From Pontederia crassipes (taxonomy: Eukaryota > Streptophyta > Magnoliopsida > Commelinales > Pontederiaceae), in contig CM060191.1 of NCBI GenBank assembly GCA_030549335.1, positions 56,927,947 through 56,991,946 of the forward strand: DNA of 64,000 bases, read 5' to 3'. This document shows, piece after piece, positions 1 to 12,300 of the stretch (position 1 is the stretch's first letter; each line of letters starts with the position of its first letter). Made by a program: the position numbers and the translations under genes. The notes beneath the pieces were generated by a model that made no database searches, was not told the origin of the DNA, and saw only the letters and a list, made by a program, of their open reading frames with translations.

Positions 1-1420
1 TCTATCATTTTCGTATAATAAAGAAGGAAACAATATGCATGTCATGCACTCAACATGAGGTCTACATGTCAATCATCAATAACAATCTATCATCATGCAT
101 TTATAAACATTAGCATGGGAGACATGTAATCATATCATCATACAATAAAGTAGGGACATCTATAACAATCATCAATTCATTTCCATAGGCATATAAGTGA
201 AGTACACTTACCATAACCATTGCCTCCATAAATTTCCTCAGCATTGCTTCATAACCCTTTAGACTTCCACTTTCGTGGGACATTATTCAATTCATTCGAT
301 CGGCCTTTTCATTAACGTTATATCTTCTGATAGTTGGGATTTATATCGTTGTCCCCTCAATAGGCTAACTAGGCCTAGGAGACAATGCTCCCTCTCGCCC
401 TAAGGCGACATACACTTTGTTGATGTGTGTAACGATGATTTTGCACTCTCGCCCGAGGGCGACATCGGAATGACACATCGCTGCTGATGTGTGTAATGAT
501 CATTCCGAGTAAAAAATTGATAAAGGGCCATAGATGGTCGACATGTAACATCATCCACAATGTGGTTCATTATGTTTTTCAATCAACAAACAATTATGTC
601 GCTCAATCTTCATGTTTTAACCTAATTACGTGGGAAACATGCATATGCGTGTATCTAGGTTCTTATACAATCAACAAGCATCAATACATACTATTAATAC
701 TTTGAAAATAACATTTTATATAACATATATGAACTCTAGCATCACTCACGGCCGTGAAAGTTGTCGTCATGGCCATGACAGAACCCTGAAAAATGCCTTT
801 CGGTCATGGCCGTGCCAGGACATAGTCACGGCCGTGCCAGGACATAGTCACGGCCGTGCCAGGGCTTTGTCATGGCCGTGACATTATCTGTCACGGGCAT
901 GACAGAAGCCTGATTTTTGGCTGATTTCAGCCTTTCTATCACGGGCGTGACACAATGCATCACGGCCATGACAGAATATCCGAAATTAAAAAATAAAAAA
1001 ATATGTTAAAACATTCAATTCCAAAGATTAGGGTTCATCCCCAAATCATGAACATCAAGAACATGTGAACTCTAACAATTAGATCTAATAAAAAAATTTC
1101 TATTCATGGCATAAATCTATTGATTTCAATGAAAATAACCCTCATCGCAATCCAATCTGAGAACTGTGAGTCCTCAAACTCTCAATCCAATACAGGAAGA
1201 ACATTGAAAGAGGAGAGAGGGATTTGGATTCCCTTTACATACCTCCTCTTTCTTCCTGTTCCTCTTATTCTCCTTCCTCAAGCCCTAGCCGCCAAGAGAT
1301 GTGGAGAAAAGAGGTAAACAATAGGAATTGGGATCTTTATATAGGGAAGGTCATGAGGGTTTGGCCCCAAATTCCAAATTACCCCTGATTAAAATCTGAG
1401 GTTCATCATAACTTGCATGT
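1..1420 (-). repeat. Probable LTR-type retroelement fragment with GC-palindromic motifs
   Basis: No host coding sequence is visible. Read on the minus strand there is a TATATAAAG box near 1334-1341. It is followed by a leader-like stretch containing GGCGGCTAGGGCTTGAGG, a layout common in plant Ty3-type LTRs. Further along, at about 738-985, is a cluster of near-palindromes of the type TCACGGCCGTGA. Two related palindromes (TCGCCCTAAGGCGA and TCGCCCGAGGGCGA) lie near 394-463. The class and exact ends are inferred, because no second LTR or internal domain is present in the window. It lies where the missing 5' exons of the next gene would be expected, so it may be an insertion in an intron of that gene. 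Confidence 0.4.
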
Positions 1421-1708
1421 GGCTATTTGTTGTTTTTTTTTTACATCCGCTGAATCTTACTATACTTCCAATCACTTCATGATGCTATCAAAGTGTTACA
1501 AAGAACTAATTTGTGTAAATCAATAAAAAAAGGTAATTCCATTAGGTTGTTTCGCCTATATGATGAAGTTTTTTTATGACATTTTGTATGTATGTTTTGG
1601 TGGTTGTGTCATCATGTGACTTATGTGATGATACTGAATGTTAATAAATTATTAACTCTTGTTTTGCCTTCTCAGTTATGTTTCACTTATTTGATTGTTT
1701 AATATTAG

Positions 1709-4700
1709 GGTACTCCTATGAGGAACTTTCTGAAGTGTCCCCAGACCATCGATATCTTGCGTATACTATGTATGACAAAGAAAAAGACGCATTCACTTTA
1801 TCCGTGAGGGATTTGACTTCAGGCTCACTTTGCGAGAAACCCCAAGCAGATCGAGTTTCTAATTTATCATGGGCCATGAATGGAAAGGCTTTGCTTTACA
1901 CAGTTACCGACAATGAGAAACGACCATATCAGTGAGTAAGCAGTTACCTGAGGTGTGATTGTTTTCTTGATGTTCATTTTTCTTTTTTATTTTCCCAGGA
2001 TATTTTGTTGCATTCTTGGATCAAACGAAGATGATGTTCTCATTCTGGAAGAATCTGATGAGAATACATATGTAAATATTAGAAACACAAAAGATTTTCA
2101 GTTTATAACCGTAAATATCTTCTCAAGTGACTCTTCGAAGGTATGCTCTAAATCTTTTGTTCATATTTCACCTTTTTCTATCTAAATATCTTACTGGCAG
2201 GTAGTACTCTTTTGCAGGTATACTTAATAAATGCAGCTGATCCATTGTCTGGCATAACACTCATCTGGGAGTGTGAACCTCTTGCCCATTGCATAGTGGA
2301 GCATCACCAGGGATTCTTGTATCTGTTTACAAATGCTGCAAGAGGAGGTGAACCTGTAGATTCACATTATTTGCTTCGTCGTGTTGCTGAAGATTCTGAT
2401 TCAAATAACTGGGAGGTCTGATAGATGCATGTGCTCTTTTAGACTAAACAAGTTCATTAGATGATAGCTACATAGATTTTGCTGAAAAATTGTGTAGAGA
2501 TTTTTCAATTGTTCGATCCCTATATACTTATCTCAGAATATACTGATTAAGTCCATTCTGAATAATAAGAAGCAAGAAAATATAGCAAGAACACAACAAG
2601 CAACATTTTAAATGTCTCTATTGTAATTTCCTTCAAAATGGTTAATTTCTTCGTTCCAGAGAGTTTTTCTTGAAGATCCTTGCATAGCCATTGAAGATGT
2701 TGATTTTTGCAAAACCCACGTGGTGCTTGTTCTGAGAGAAGGCAGATCTTTCAGAATTTCCTCGGTTGCTCTACCTTTATCAGCAGATATTAAAGTAAGA
2801 TAATTTTTAACTTTTTTGTACTCCTCTTATTTATGAATCATAGATCCTTGTTATCTCACACAGTCACATGTATAATTTCTTGGTACAAGATTATCAATGT
2901 GCATAAACAAATAATAAAGATCATCCAATGCACCTAAATGTTTCTTTTTTTTTTGAGAGGGAAATGCTTCTTCAAAAAAAAAAAAGAGAGTTGAATTTTC
3001 AGAGGCAGCATTACTAACATTGTTGTCGGATTCCTTAAAAAGCATTATTGTCAGATTTACTTATATGTTCTTGTCATCTGTACCATAGTGACTGTACAAT
3101 GTTTTGCATAAGGAATGCTGAATGTTTTTTCATACTAAATGCAGTTGTACTGTTCATCCAGTCATGATTTGGCTTCTAATTCTTTATGAAGTAATGTTAT
3201 TGGTTTCATTTACTGTTCATTTAGTTTCTTAACTGCAAGTTTTCTTGCGCCATGTATTATATGCTACATTGGACTTATGACTGCCATGCACTTCCACAAA
3301 TCCTTTTTGTGCCAGTTACCTGCAGATCTTAGCGCCTTGAAGCCATTCTTCTTACCTCTTCCTAAGCATGTCTGCCAGATCTCACCTGGACAAAATTATG
3401 ATTATCATTCATCGACTATGCGGTTCACTATATCCTCACCAGTGGTATGCATGCTTCTATCTTACTTCAACAGTTGACATTATCTGAGCTTTTTTTCTGG
3501 GTGATTCTAATTAAAGATATTTTTCTATCAAGTACTCAAAAAAAATATTTGTGCAGGACTAGCTGTATCAGAGGTTTTGTGTCAGCTTGAACTTATGCTT
3601 TTGTTTGTTCCTTTAAACTGTAAAATAGACTTCAGTTGTATCAATGATTTTCTCGAAGTGAGGATGCTTGGAATTTATTTAGCTATTATTTGTTTAGACC
3701 TTTCTGGGTACCATGGTTTTTGGTTAATAATAATATAGGGTGGCAAAGTTATGTCCTGAAACTTCCATTCTGTGATAAGTTTTCTGCTACTTCTTTGAAT
3801 TTTGGGTGTGAACTCCGATATCTGAAGTCCTATTTATTTGAATATTCCAGATGCCAGATGCTGTTGTTGACTATAATTTGTCAAATGGAAAATGGGTCAT
3901 AGTGCAACAACAAAATATGCTGCATGAGCGTAGACATATTTTATATGGCACTGCTTCAGCAGTTAATATAAACAAATCTGAACGTTCAAAAAACTTTTTT
4001 TCTTCAAATCAAGATGAATGCTCTGGTGACCTATGGAATGAACTTTCTGAGTTTTATGCTTGTGAGTACTACAATGTCCTTTCAGCAAATGAAGTCATGG
4101 TGCCTTTGACCATTGTATATTCACGAAAACACAAGCAAGAAGGCAGTCCAGGCCTTCTGCATGGGCATGGTGCTTACGGGGAGCTGTTGGATAAACGTTG
4201 GCGAAGTGAGTTGAAAAGCCTTCTTGACCGGGGTTGGGTGATTGCTTTTGCTGATGTCAGGTTTGCCTATCAACACATTTATTTTTGTTTTACTTTATTC
4301 TCATGTCTTTGGCTAAATTTTGTCTTTCACAAAGAGAAGATAGCATAAAAGTTCTTATACTCTTTGGGAGAAATGAGATAATCATATCCATATATTATTG
4401 TATGCATCATGTTGAAGGTTAGACGTATTAATTATTTTCAGATTGATATACGGCGTACCAAGTCCATGAGCTCATCTTGTTCCCTAAACTTTGAGAACTC
4501 TTGTGTAGAGGTGGTGGCGGTGGTGGTAAGAAGTGGCATGATGATGGTAGGCGCAGTAAGAAGGAAAACTCAATCAATGACTACATTTCATGCGCTGAAT
4601 TTCTTGTTCAAAAAGGTTTTGTACATGAAAATAGACTTGCTGGTTGGGGTTATAGTTCCGGAGGCCTTCTTGTTGCTTCAGCAATCAATAACCGACCTGA

Positions 4701-5496
4701 CTTATTTCGTGCTGCAATCTTAAAGGTATGATTTTGTCAGCATTGCTTTCCCAACAGAGCCAAACGACACAAGATATCTTTTCAGTTGGTTTCCAGATGA
4801 GAAACATTATTGTTCTGAACTACACGGTAGCTATTGTCCCATGCTGATTCATTTGAATGTTGTAAATATAACGCAATTATGTATTACAGTGGAGATCTTT
4901 GCTACATCATTTCATTATGTCTGTAATTTTTTTATCAACCTTTAGTCTTCATTTTTTATATGTTGAATATAATTTGTTTCCTCACACCCTGCAGGTTCCC
5001 TTTTTAGATGTGTGTAGCACTCTTCTTTATCCCATTCTGCCTCTAACTCCTGTTGACTATGAAGAGTTTGGATATCCTGTGGAGGTTGAAGATTTTCTTG
5101 CCATCAGGAAATATTCTCCGTACGATAATATCCCAAAGGATGTACTTTATCCAGCTGTTTTGGTAACTTCATCTTTCAATACAAGGTAAGTTTGTCTGGA
5201 AACACCAAATTTTGTTTTTAACCTTTTTTTTCTCTACAACCTTTCCAGGATAATAGATATTTGCCTTGAATTAGACTGCCTACATTTGTGCTAATAAGAA
5301 CTGTGAATGAGTTAGGTTTGGTGTGTGGGAAGCTGCTAAATGGATTGCAAAAGTTCGTGAGAACACCATTTATGATCCTCAGCGTCCTATAGTCCTTAAT
5401 CTGATAGCAGATATAGTGGAAGAAAGCAAGTACCTGCAGAACAAGGAAGCAGCATTGGAGACCGCTTTTCTCATAAAAATGGTATCCAACTCCTAG
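1709..5496 (+). CDS. Prolyl oligopeptidase (S9) family protein, 5'-partial, nine exons
   Basis: Nine exons splice in frame: 1709-1931, 1999-2140, 2218-2415, 2660-2794, 3316-3444, 3851-4260, 4509-4725, 4995-5185 and 5316-5496 (stop TAG 5494-5496). All introns are GT-AG. They give about 607 residues without frameshift or internal stop. The protein matches the plant branch of the prolyl oligopeptidase/oligopeptidase B family: beta-propeller half first, then an alpha/beta-hydrolase half with a poly-Gly loop followed by KKWH, and the nucleophile elbow GYSSGG (Ser codon 4654-4656). At the usual catalytic Asp position the sequence reads SFNTR (Asn codon 5178-5180), and the last exon encodes no His, so peptidase activity is doubtful. 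The family is usually more than 700 residues long. The N-terminal roughly 150 residues are not seen, and LTR-like DNA lies immediately upstream. The gene is therefore either split by a large intron reaching beyond the window or is a 5'-truncated copy. The open frame argues that truncation, if any, is recent. Confidence 0.85.
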
Positions 5497-8079
5497 ATAA
5501 TAGCTGCCGGATGTATTTACACAAACAATGACAAAATATATGGAGCAAACCATTTAGAGATAATCTATGGTGGTTCCATCATACATAAATCAAATGATGC
5601 TCAGCTGAATGGGAGGTAAACTACCAAATGACATCTTGCAATCCATGTATCTTTTGAAAGAAAGATTAGGAATGTTTGTTTCATTAACATTATCCCTATT
5701 TCTTATGAATTTTCTATCATTTTAAGGTGATGCACTATAACAGCAGCAATATTTTAAATAAAGGGAGGACGTGATTTTGCTGCGGCTTCAAGATGTACGG
5801 AAAGAATTGATTCTTTTCGGTAAGTCTTCACCGATAAAGTTGTGCATGTAGTTCGTTCAGAAACACATGGACAGAGACATGACAAAGAAGAGTTATCTAT
5901 AGAACGAACTCAGGGTTGTGTGTTGATTTCCATCGTTCTTCCGTCAGAGAAAATCAGTGAGGTTATATATTATATACTCCACTCCAAAGCAGTTTTTATG
6001 TATAACTTATGTAGTTCGATAAAAGAGGAAAACAAACATATATTATATGATCTCGTTGTAACATAGCTGGGCATTGCCTACTGACCCTATTAAGATATAA
6101 TTGACTATTTTTCGCTTTCTCTTGTGGAATCTAATATCAGTTATAGTTGACTAATTTAATGAGCCAAGCCATTCAAGTTTCGCTAGTTGCATGTCGAAGT
6201 TGTGATACTGAATGGACAACCACCATATGCATCACTGCTGCAAACTACCTTAGTGCTGTTATCTTCTTCTCAACCATCAAATGATATGATTGTGCCGTTC
6301 TCCAAGTGGATGCTTCCATGCATTGTCAGCGTCCACCATCGTAAATTCATAATCCTTGCTGTTTGAACACGCAGCAGGAGATTGTGGCTCTTGCTCGATC
6401 CAGTATCTAGTCAGCCAGCAGTGCACTCACTTTCCCTTGAGATAGAATGAGTGGAAGGTACTTTTTTGGTGGTTTGGCATGCAGAGCTTTTCGTGGACCA
6501 ACATGTGTAAATGTGTGTTAGTGTTGATGATTGACAGGTTTAAGTGGAGTTGACGTGTAGGATGGCGACAGATTCATGTACCAAGTTCAATCTCGATCCT
6601 GCTGAACAGATATATGCATTCGTTAGTTTTGGTTTCATCTATTGCACACAGCTACGTGCCAAATAGTCCAAAAACTTTTCTCAGTAAATATCTACACTAT
6701 ATAATTAGACGATTCCTTAATTGGTAACTTATTTGTACACAATGTATATGCATAAAGTTTGCAAATCATTGCTATTTTTTTCACCTGGTGTGATATGCAA
6801 CAAGAGAAGGCAAAATATGACTCCGGACTATATTTTGTAGGCAACCAGCTTCATTGGCGACAGCAGATTTACAAGTTGGCACCTAACACAGACATCCTAA
6901 ACATAACATTATCACGCCAATTGGACAGCATAATAATATGCAACTTTATTTAACAGAGGTAATGTGACTATGACATCGCTGTTATAATCCTTTCATATAT
7001 AAAAATTTTTCAATAAAATGGCGGAGTGAATAATTATTCTGCTTGTAGCTGGATGGGGGGACTCAGAACTTTCCATAAGCACTCATCACATGGCCAGCTT
7101 ACCACACTACGGAACAGTACATGATATAGAACATAGGAGTAGGCACACACACGAGGGAACAAAAGAACTAGCCAATTGTATAGATCTACGGGCTGTAAGT
7201 ATTGAATGCATACAGTTATACAATAGAAGAAAACTTAAAATTCACGTTCCGTGATACACGATAACTTGATGCACATAAATTAACAGATCACACTCGTCCC
7301 CTGCAGAGAAAAATAAGCCAAAAGGAGGTTCCAAAAGCTACAGAAAAACTGCAGCATGATAAGTCAAATCCTTTCTGATCTTAAACTGGACAAAATATAA
7401 TTTATTTGACATCTGCAAGAACAAAAATATTTCAACCAGATAAAAACCATACCAATCACATGAAGTGTTATTGTCGATGCAGTAATACTTGATATGCATC
7501 ATTTTTAAAGAGAACATTTGTTACATTCTGCCATCAGAAACGCTGATGATGATGTCAGACCGATCCATGCGTTCACTTAAGTAATACACTCTAAACTTGG
7601 AACTGTAGGAGAAATCAAGGTACAGCATAATGCAGGGGGAATTGCAAACAGAAAAATAAGTATAACTGAGAATGAGAGAGAATGGTAAAGTTGCTTGTTT
7701 CATCATCAAAGTTCAGCAGGAGTGATATTCCTGCCTAGTGAACTTGCGCATTACAAACATAATTTTGACAGCAAAAAACTTTCGGACCGCTCCATTAATG
7801 CACATTGCTGAAGCAACTCTACATAGAACAAAAAAGGGCATACCCAGTAAAAGGCCATGAACAAAAAAAAATTATCTGCAAAGTGATTGGCGGTAAACCT
7901 CCATCTGAAAATGTTGAGAGGTCGCAAGAAAAGGTAATAAGAAACAAACATCTCCAGGTCCTCCCAAACAGTTGGCATTTCCTAAAGACATAATGCCATG
8001 GTCATTTCTGCAAGTTTATAACACAATGGAGTATTCTTGCCTCGAAGCCTGATAGATCCATCAATATGGCATTCAGTAA
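5497..8079. other. Intergenic region between two convergent genes
   Basis: This stretch lies between the stop codons of two convergent genes. It holds the 3' flank of the oligopeptidase-family gene on the left and the presumed 3' UTR of the MOCOS-like gene on the right. No recognisable domain, transposon terminus or RNA gene was seen. Short open frames here show no family similarity. Confidence 0.5.
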
Positions 8080-10908
8080 CTATGTTTCTGATGATTCTTG
8101 TATAGTAGATAGTCTATCAGTTTCAACAAATTCTGGAGTGAGGAACTTGGCCACAAACGCCCACATTCTGTACACATCTTCAAAGTTTGTGAGGAATCCT
8201 AGGGAAGCAGTAACAACCTCCACTCGTACAGCAGTATTCTTGTTACTATTCTTACTGTCCCGACGGCTATTAGATGCAGGCCGACAGAAAGATACGTCTA
8301 CCAGATCATTGGCACCAGGTAACTGCTTCTGATTTTCTAGTACCCTTATATGACTAAGGAAGCCAATGCCCAAGGATATACCACTTTTCTCCGCCAGCTT
8401 TTGAACAATTTCTGGTTTGATCATTGTGTCACTTCTATCTCTGACATTGAATGCAATGGCTGCACCCCGTTCATATTTTATTTTTGGACCGTATATATGG
8501 ACAAGGGCAGATCCCTCACCCCCACCTGAATCTGGCAGTCGTAACTGCAATAATGATGTCACGAGCCAATTGATTAGATAGCGTAGTCTTAGAGTTGTTT
8601 TGTTGAGACCCATCAAGTTTACATGATCAATATGCCTGCAAATGATTTCAGGTTCTCTTCTGTCCCACTCCTGAGCATCATCGTCATAACCATAACTCAA
8701 GGCATCATCATCTGCAAGTGCAAGTCCAGATGCTTCACCAGCATCTGAATTGCGATAAGTTATCTCTGTAGCTCTGTTGTCCTCTATGCTGAAAGATACT
8801 CTTTGTCCCATGCTCGAGACTTGTTCACTCTCCTCCATCCCAAAGAATCTACCTCCAGTAAACCTGCTATTGTTAACTTCCCTCCTTCCCAGTAAACGAA
8901 ACTCGCCTTCTGTTTCCCTTCTAATGGCACTTTCTTTTATCTCAGGATAAATTTCAGAAGTTGACCCATTATCTTGACTAATGTGTTTCCCTAAAGCAGG
9001 TGAACTTCTTAATCTCCCACCATTAACGGAAGAGAACTTCACAGAACGTTTACTTGAAGCCTCTTTAGCTTCAGGTTCTTCTTGAATTTCATTAGCATGA
9101 TGAAATCCAACATGCTTTGATCCATTCTCCATCCTTCTCCCTCCAGGGCTTTCCTTGACACGATTCATTTCTTGTGAGACTGACAAGACGGCTGCATCAA
9201 AAGATAGTACATGATCATCATACATAGGGCTCTTGGACATCTTGGATGTCACTTTCGGTGATACCTTTTTATTATTCTTCCTTCCAGCAAACCACGAATG
9301 TGGCAGTGGAGACCCTAGCTTCCCTTTTGTTAACTGGCCTGAGTTATCGGATCCATACGGGCTCTGACCCAATTCAATCCACAAGGAGTTTTCTGACGAT
9401 TCATCCTCACTGAAGACTGGGCTCTTCATAACCTCCCCAATTGAAATACTTTCCGTCTCCTCAAAGATAGTGCTAGCCCCATCCCTGTCAGAACTGTTAT
9501 CCTGATCCATCTCGGTCTCAAACACATCTCTTACTTGAGCTGATGTGAATGCTCCCGAAAAAGCAGGTAACTGGGATCCTCTCTGTGTTTCAGACATCAT
9601 GGGTTCATCATTCATATTGACTGCATCATCCTCGAGCCCATCCAATACATCCAAACCATCCACAGAGTCACTAAAGTACTGTGGAAACATTGGAACGATC
9701 CTTACCATTCCTGAGCCCGTGCTTCCGTTCTGGTGCTGTAGGCTTGCCATTACAGACTTTTTTATGAGGAGGCATCCAAAACCAGTGGGATCAGATCCAA
9801 ACACCCGGTAGAAAGATGTTACAATGAAATCAGGCCTGAAGAGAGACAGCCCCAATGAATCCATATCCTTAGGTCCCAAAGATCCTGCGTCGAGCAAAAC
9901 ATGCCAATTGTTCTGTTGGGCCAGTGCCATCCACTGATAAGAGTACTTAGCTCCCGTCACTCTAGATTGAACTGGGAACACAAACAGACCTGTAGCCGAG
10001 TCCTTCTTCCTCCTCTTCTTCCCAGATATCTGCTTTCTCAATTCGGTTGAGCAAAGCTTGAGAGTCGGCCATCTGAACCATGCATTGTACACCTTAGCAC
10101 CCTTGTCCTTTGCACTCTGCGCCATCCAGTTAACGGACTGGCTCTCATGATCAAACATTGTCAGCAGCTTCTTATTGGTGTGAAAGGGATATGTCTCAGC
10201 TAGCAATTTGAATGCAGAGCCTCTGCTGAATGTAAACACCAGTCCATACTCGTTTTCGGGAATGTTCAGGTATTCCATTATCCTTGTTTTGATATCATGT
10301 TCAGCAGTGCCCTTTTCAGGGCCGCCGTAGAGCGCATGGTTGCTCAAGTTAGCAGTGATCTCCGACAGGCTGAAAGCCGAGGACTCCCATTGCTCAAAGT
10401 TCTGGAGGTAGGAGAAGAGGCCGAAGCCACAGTAGTCGAGACATACCTTGGCGCCAGTTTCAGCGAGATGCGAGTACTCGTCCAGCCTCAACTTGTCGAT
10501 TTGGCTTGAGGACTGGTACTTGGGATACATGGTGAGGAACTTGGCGAACGCCTCGTCACAGGCGGGGATGGAGTCGGCCGAGCAGAAGGATCGCTCGGCC
10601 GCCAGAGCCGTGGCCTGGAGGAACTCCCTCTGTGCGTAGAGGCGGGCGAGGGAGCGAGACCGACCGATGGAGCCGCCTCCCTCGTTCTCAAAGACCTCTG
10701 GGTCCACGTCCTGAGACTTGAAGAGTGAGCCATCCTCGGACGCCTCCTCGAGGGCCTCCCGGAGCTTGTTCTCCTGCAACTGCCGGAGCATCGAGGGGCG
10801 CCGCCTGACGCCGTCCTCGGATAGGCCCGAGCCACCGTCCCGCCACTTTTTCTTGTCCAGGATCAGCGCCGCGCAGTGGGAAATGGGCTTCCACAGAGAC
10901 AGATGCAT
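8080..10908 (-). CDS. Plant MOCOS-like (molybdenum cofactor sulfurase family) PLP-fold protein, 942 aa
   Basis: A single uninterrupted 942-codon frame. It reads as the plant-specific molybdenum cofactor sulfurase-like family (PLP-dependent transferase fold type I, aminotransferase class V), typically large and intronless. The N-terminus ([20 protein letters not shown]) is the characteristic conserved start, so the 10908 ATG is preferred. Residues about 120-400 contain the aminotransferase-like half: [11 protein letters not shown], an LYGG motif, a FDHES segment and [19 protein letters not shown] long, low-complexity and acidic middle (about 430-760) follows, then a conserved C-terminal block ending [13 protein letters not shown]. 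In true MOCOS enzymes the PLP-binding Lys lies in SFYK(I/L)FG; here the same place reads SFYRVFG, with Arg368 (codon 9805-9807). The molecular role is unknown, and sulfurase activity is unlikely if that Lys is essential. The 5' part of the gene is clearly GC-richer than the 3' part. Confidence 0.9.
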   Translation of the reverse strand: MHLSLWKPISHCAALILDKKKWRDGGSGLSEDGVRRRPSMLRQLQENKLREALEEASEDGSLFKSQDVDPEVFENEGGGSIGRSRSLARLYAQREFLQATALAAERSFCSADSIPACDEAFAKFLTMYPKYQSSSQIDKLRLDEYSHLAETGAKVCLDYCGFGLFSYLQNFEQWESSAFSLSEITANLSNHALYGGPEKGTAEHDIKTRIMEYLNIPENEYGLVFTFSRGSAFKLLAETYPFHTNKKLLTMFDHESQSVNWMAQSAKDKGAKVYNAWFRWPTLKLCSTELRKQISGKKRRKKDSATGLFVFPVQSRVTGAKYSYQWMALAQQNNWHVLLDAGSLGPKDMDSLGLSLFRPDFIVTSFYRVFGSDPTGFGCLLIKKSVMASLQHQNGSTGSGMVRIVPMFPQYFSDSVDGLDVLDGLEDDAVNMNDEPMMSETQRGSQLPAFSGAFTSAQVRDVFETEMDQDNSSDRDGASTIFEETESISIGEVMKSPVFSEDESSENSLWIELGQSPYGSDNSGQLTKGKLGSPLPHSWFAGRKNNKKVSPKVTSKMSKSPMYDDHVLSFDAAVLSVSQEMNRVKESPGGRRMENGSKHVGFHHANEIQEEPEAKEASSKRSVKFSSVNGGRLRSSPALGKHISQDNGSTSEIYPEIKESAIRRETEGEFRLLGRREVNNSRFTGGRFFGMEESEQVSSMGQRVSFSIEDNRATEITYRNSDAGEASGLALADDDALSYGYDDDAQEWDRREPEIICRHIDHVNLMGLNKTTLRLRYLINWLVTSLLQLRLPDSGGGEGSALVHIYGPKIKYERGAAIAFNVRDRSDTMIKPEIVQKLAEKSGISLGIGFLSHIRVLENQKQLPGANDLVDVSFCRPASNSRRDSKNSNKNTAVRVEVVTASLGFLTNFEDVYRMWAFVAKFLTPEFVETDRLSTIQESSET

Positions 10909-12154
10909 CGCTGCCGCCCCACCTTAAAGACCACCCTTTCCACGAACCAAGAACGATAACAGGTTGAAGGATACGACGAAGCCCTAAAAGACCATTAGAT
11001 TGCGATCAGAGACCGCAGCCTTCCGAAGAGATCCGGCCGAAGTGGCCGAGGAGAAAGAATCCAACCCAAAACAGGAGAATTGGGAGGAGAGAGAAAGTAA
11101 AGTGATTGAGCGAAGTTCTGCTTTTGGTAAGGAAACAAAGAAGAAGGAGGAAGGGGGCAGAAAGCATTCAGACTCCCAAAAGAAAAGATTCCACCATACG
11201 AGAGAGAGAGAGAAAGACGCCCCTCGACATTCATTCAATTTAAAGGGAAGGAGAGAAATGGAAGAAGGGAAGGAAAAGAAGAGAGAGATAGAGAGAGAAA
11301 GAGAATGGAGCTTTTTGCTCCCATGTTTGATCAGATCAGAGGTCAATGGCCAAAGTTTGCACCATGCCCGTTCAAATCAAAGGGGAAGGGGAGGAGACCA
11401 ACAAGAGAATAGAGAGAAGATCCACAAAGGGATGAATGGAACAAAGGGATGGATGGCAAGAACCGCAAGAGAGAGAGAGAGAGGAAAGAGAGAGAAAGGT
11501 GAAGAAGAATAAGAACAAGTTCCAAAGGAACCCAAATTAATGGGGGGAAGGAGGGCTGAGTTGCCGCAGCAGCAGCAGGCAGCACAGCAGCAGCCACGAA
11601 GGGGGGATTCAGATCTTCTTTCTCCCTCCTTCCCTAAACCAGAGGCCACCACCAGATCCCCAAAACCTTACTCCTGTTTCTCTCTCCAATTGCTCGCGCG
11701 CTCTCTCTCTCTCTCTTTCTCGCGCGCGCACACACCACTTTCTCTTTCTTTTTCTCCCTCTCTTCTTCTACCTTCTTCCCTTTTCCTTTCCCCCCTTCTT
11801 TTCTTCGGCTTGTGCTGCTGATCCGCCCTAGTCACTTTCTCTCTCCTTCCAAACACAACATTACTGTAGCCTCTGTTTACTTTTATTTCTTCTTGTATTT
11901 TTTAAATGCTTATAAGCATATGAATCTATAACCACACCACCAACCCCCTCCCTGCAACAAATTAAAAGCAGGCCATCTTCTCTACCCCCCTCCCTCCCTT
12001 TCTCTCTCATCACCCTCCACCCCCCACCACCATTTACTCCCCCCTCATCTCCTCCCAGTGGTCAATAGATACAAATGGTGCATTCATTGCGCTCTCTCCT
12101 GCTCCCACCCTGCTCATTATACCACCTCATCATCCCTCTGCCCCTGTGCACTGC

Positions 12155-12185
<31 letters not shown>

Positions 12186-12300
12186 ACACAGCCCAAAACT
12201 AACCGCCCACTTTTTAGCCTTTTTACTGTAAGCAAATATATAATAATAATAATAATAAAAGATAACCATATAATAATTACTAATAAAAGTCAGAAGTAAA
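10909..12300 (-). promoter_or_regulatory. 5' leader and promoter region of the MOCOS-like gene
   Basis: About 1.4 kb upstream of the minus-strand gene, with no protein-family match. It is strongly purine/pyrimidine-biased: long GA tracts on + at 11040-11510 change to CT tracts at 11640-11830 and 11980-12060. Such tracts are common in plant 5' UTRs and core promoters. The transcription start and any leader intron cannot be placed from sequence alone. Overlapping open frames on both strands are low-complexity by-products. Confidence 0.4.
12156..12185. repeat. Homopolymer tract C30
   Basis: An uninterrupted run of 30 C residues in the distal promoter of the MOCOS-like gene. Runs of this length are prone to polymerase slippage and to assembly length errors. 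Confidence 0.9.

Noticed and set aside
11000-11856. Open frames in the GA/CT-rich leader (up to 170 codons)
   Set aside because: Composed of Glu/Lys/Arg or Ser/Leu runs from simple sequence upstream of the MOCOS-like gene.
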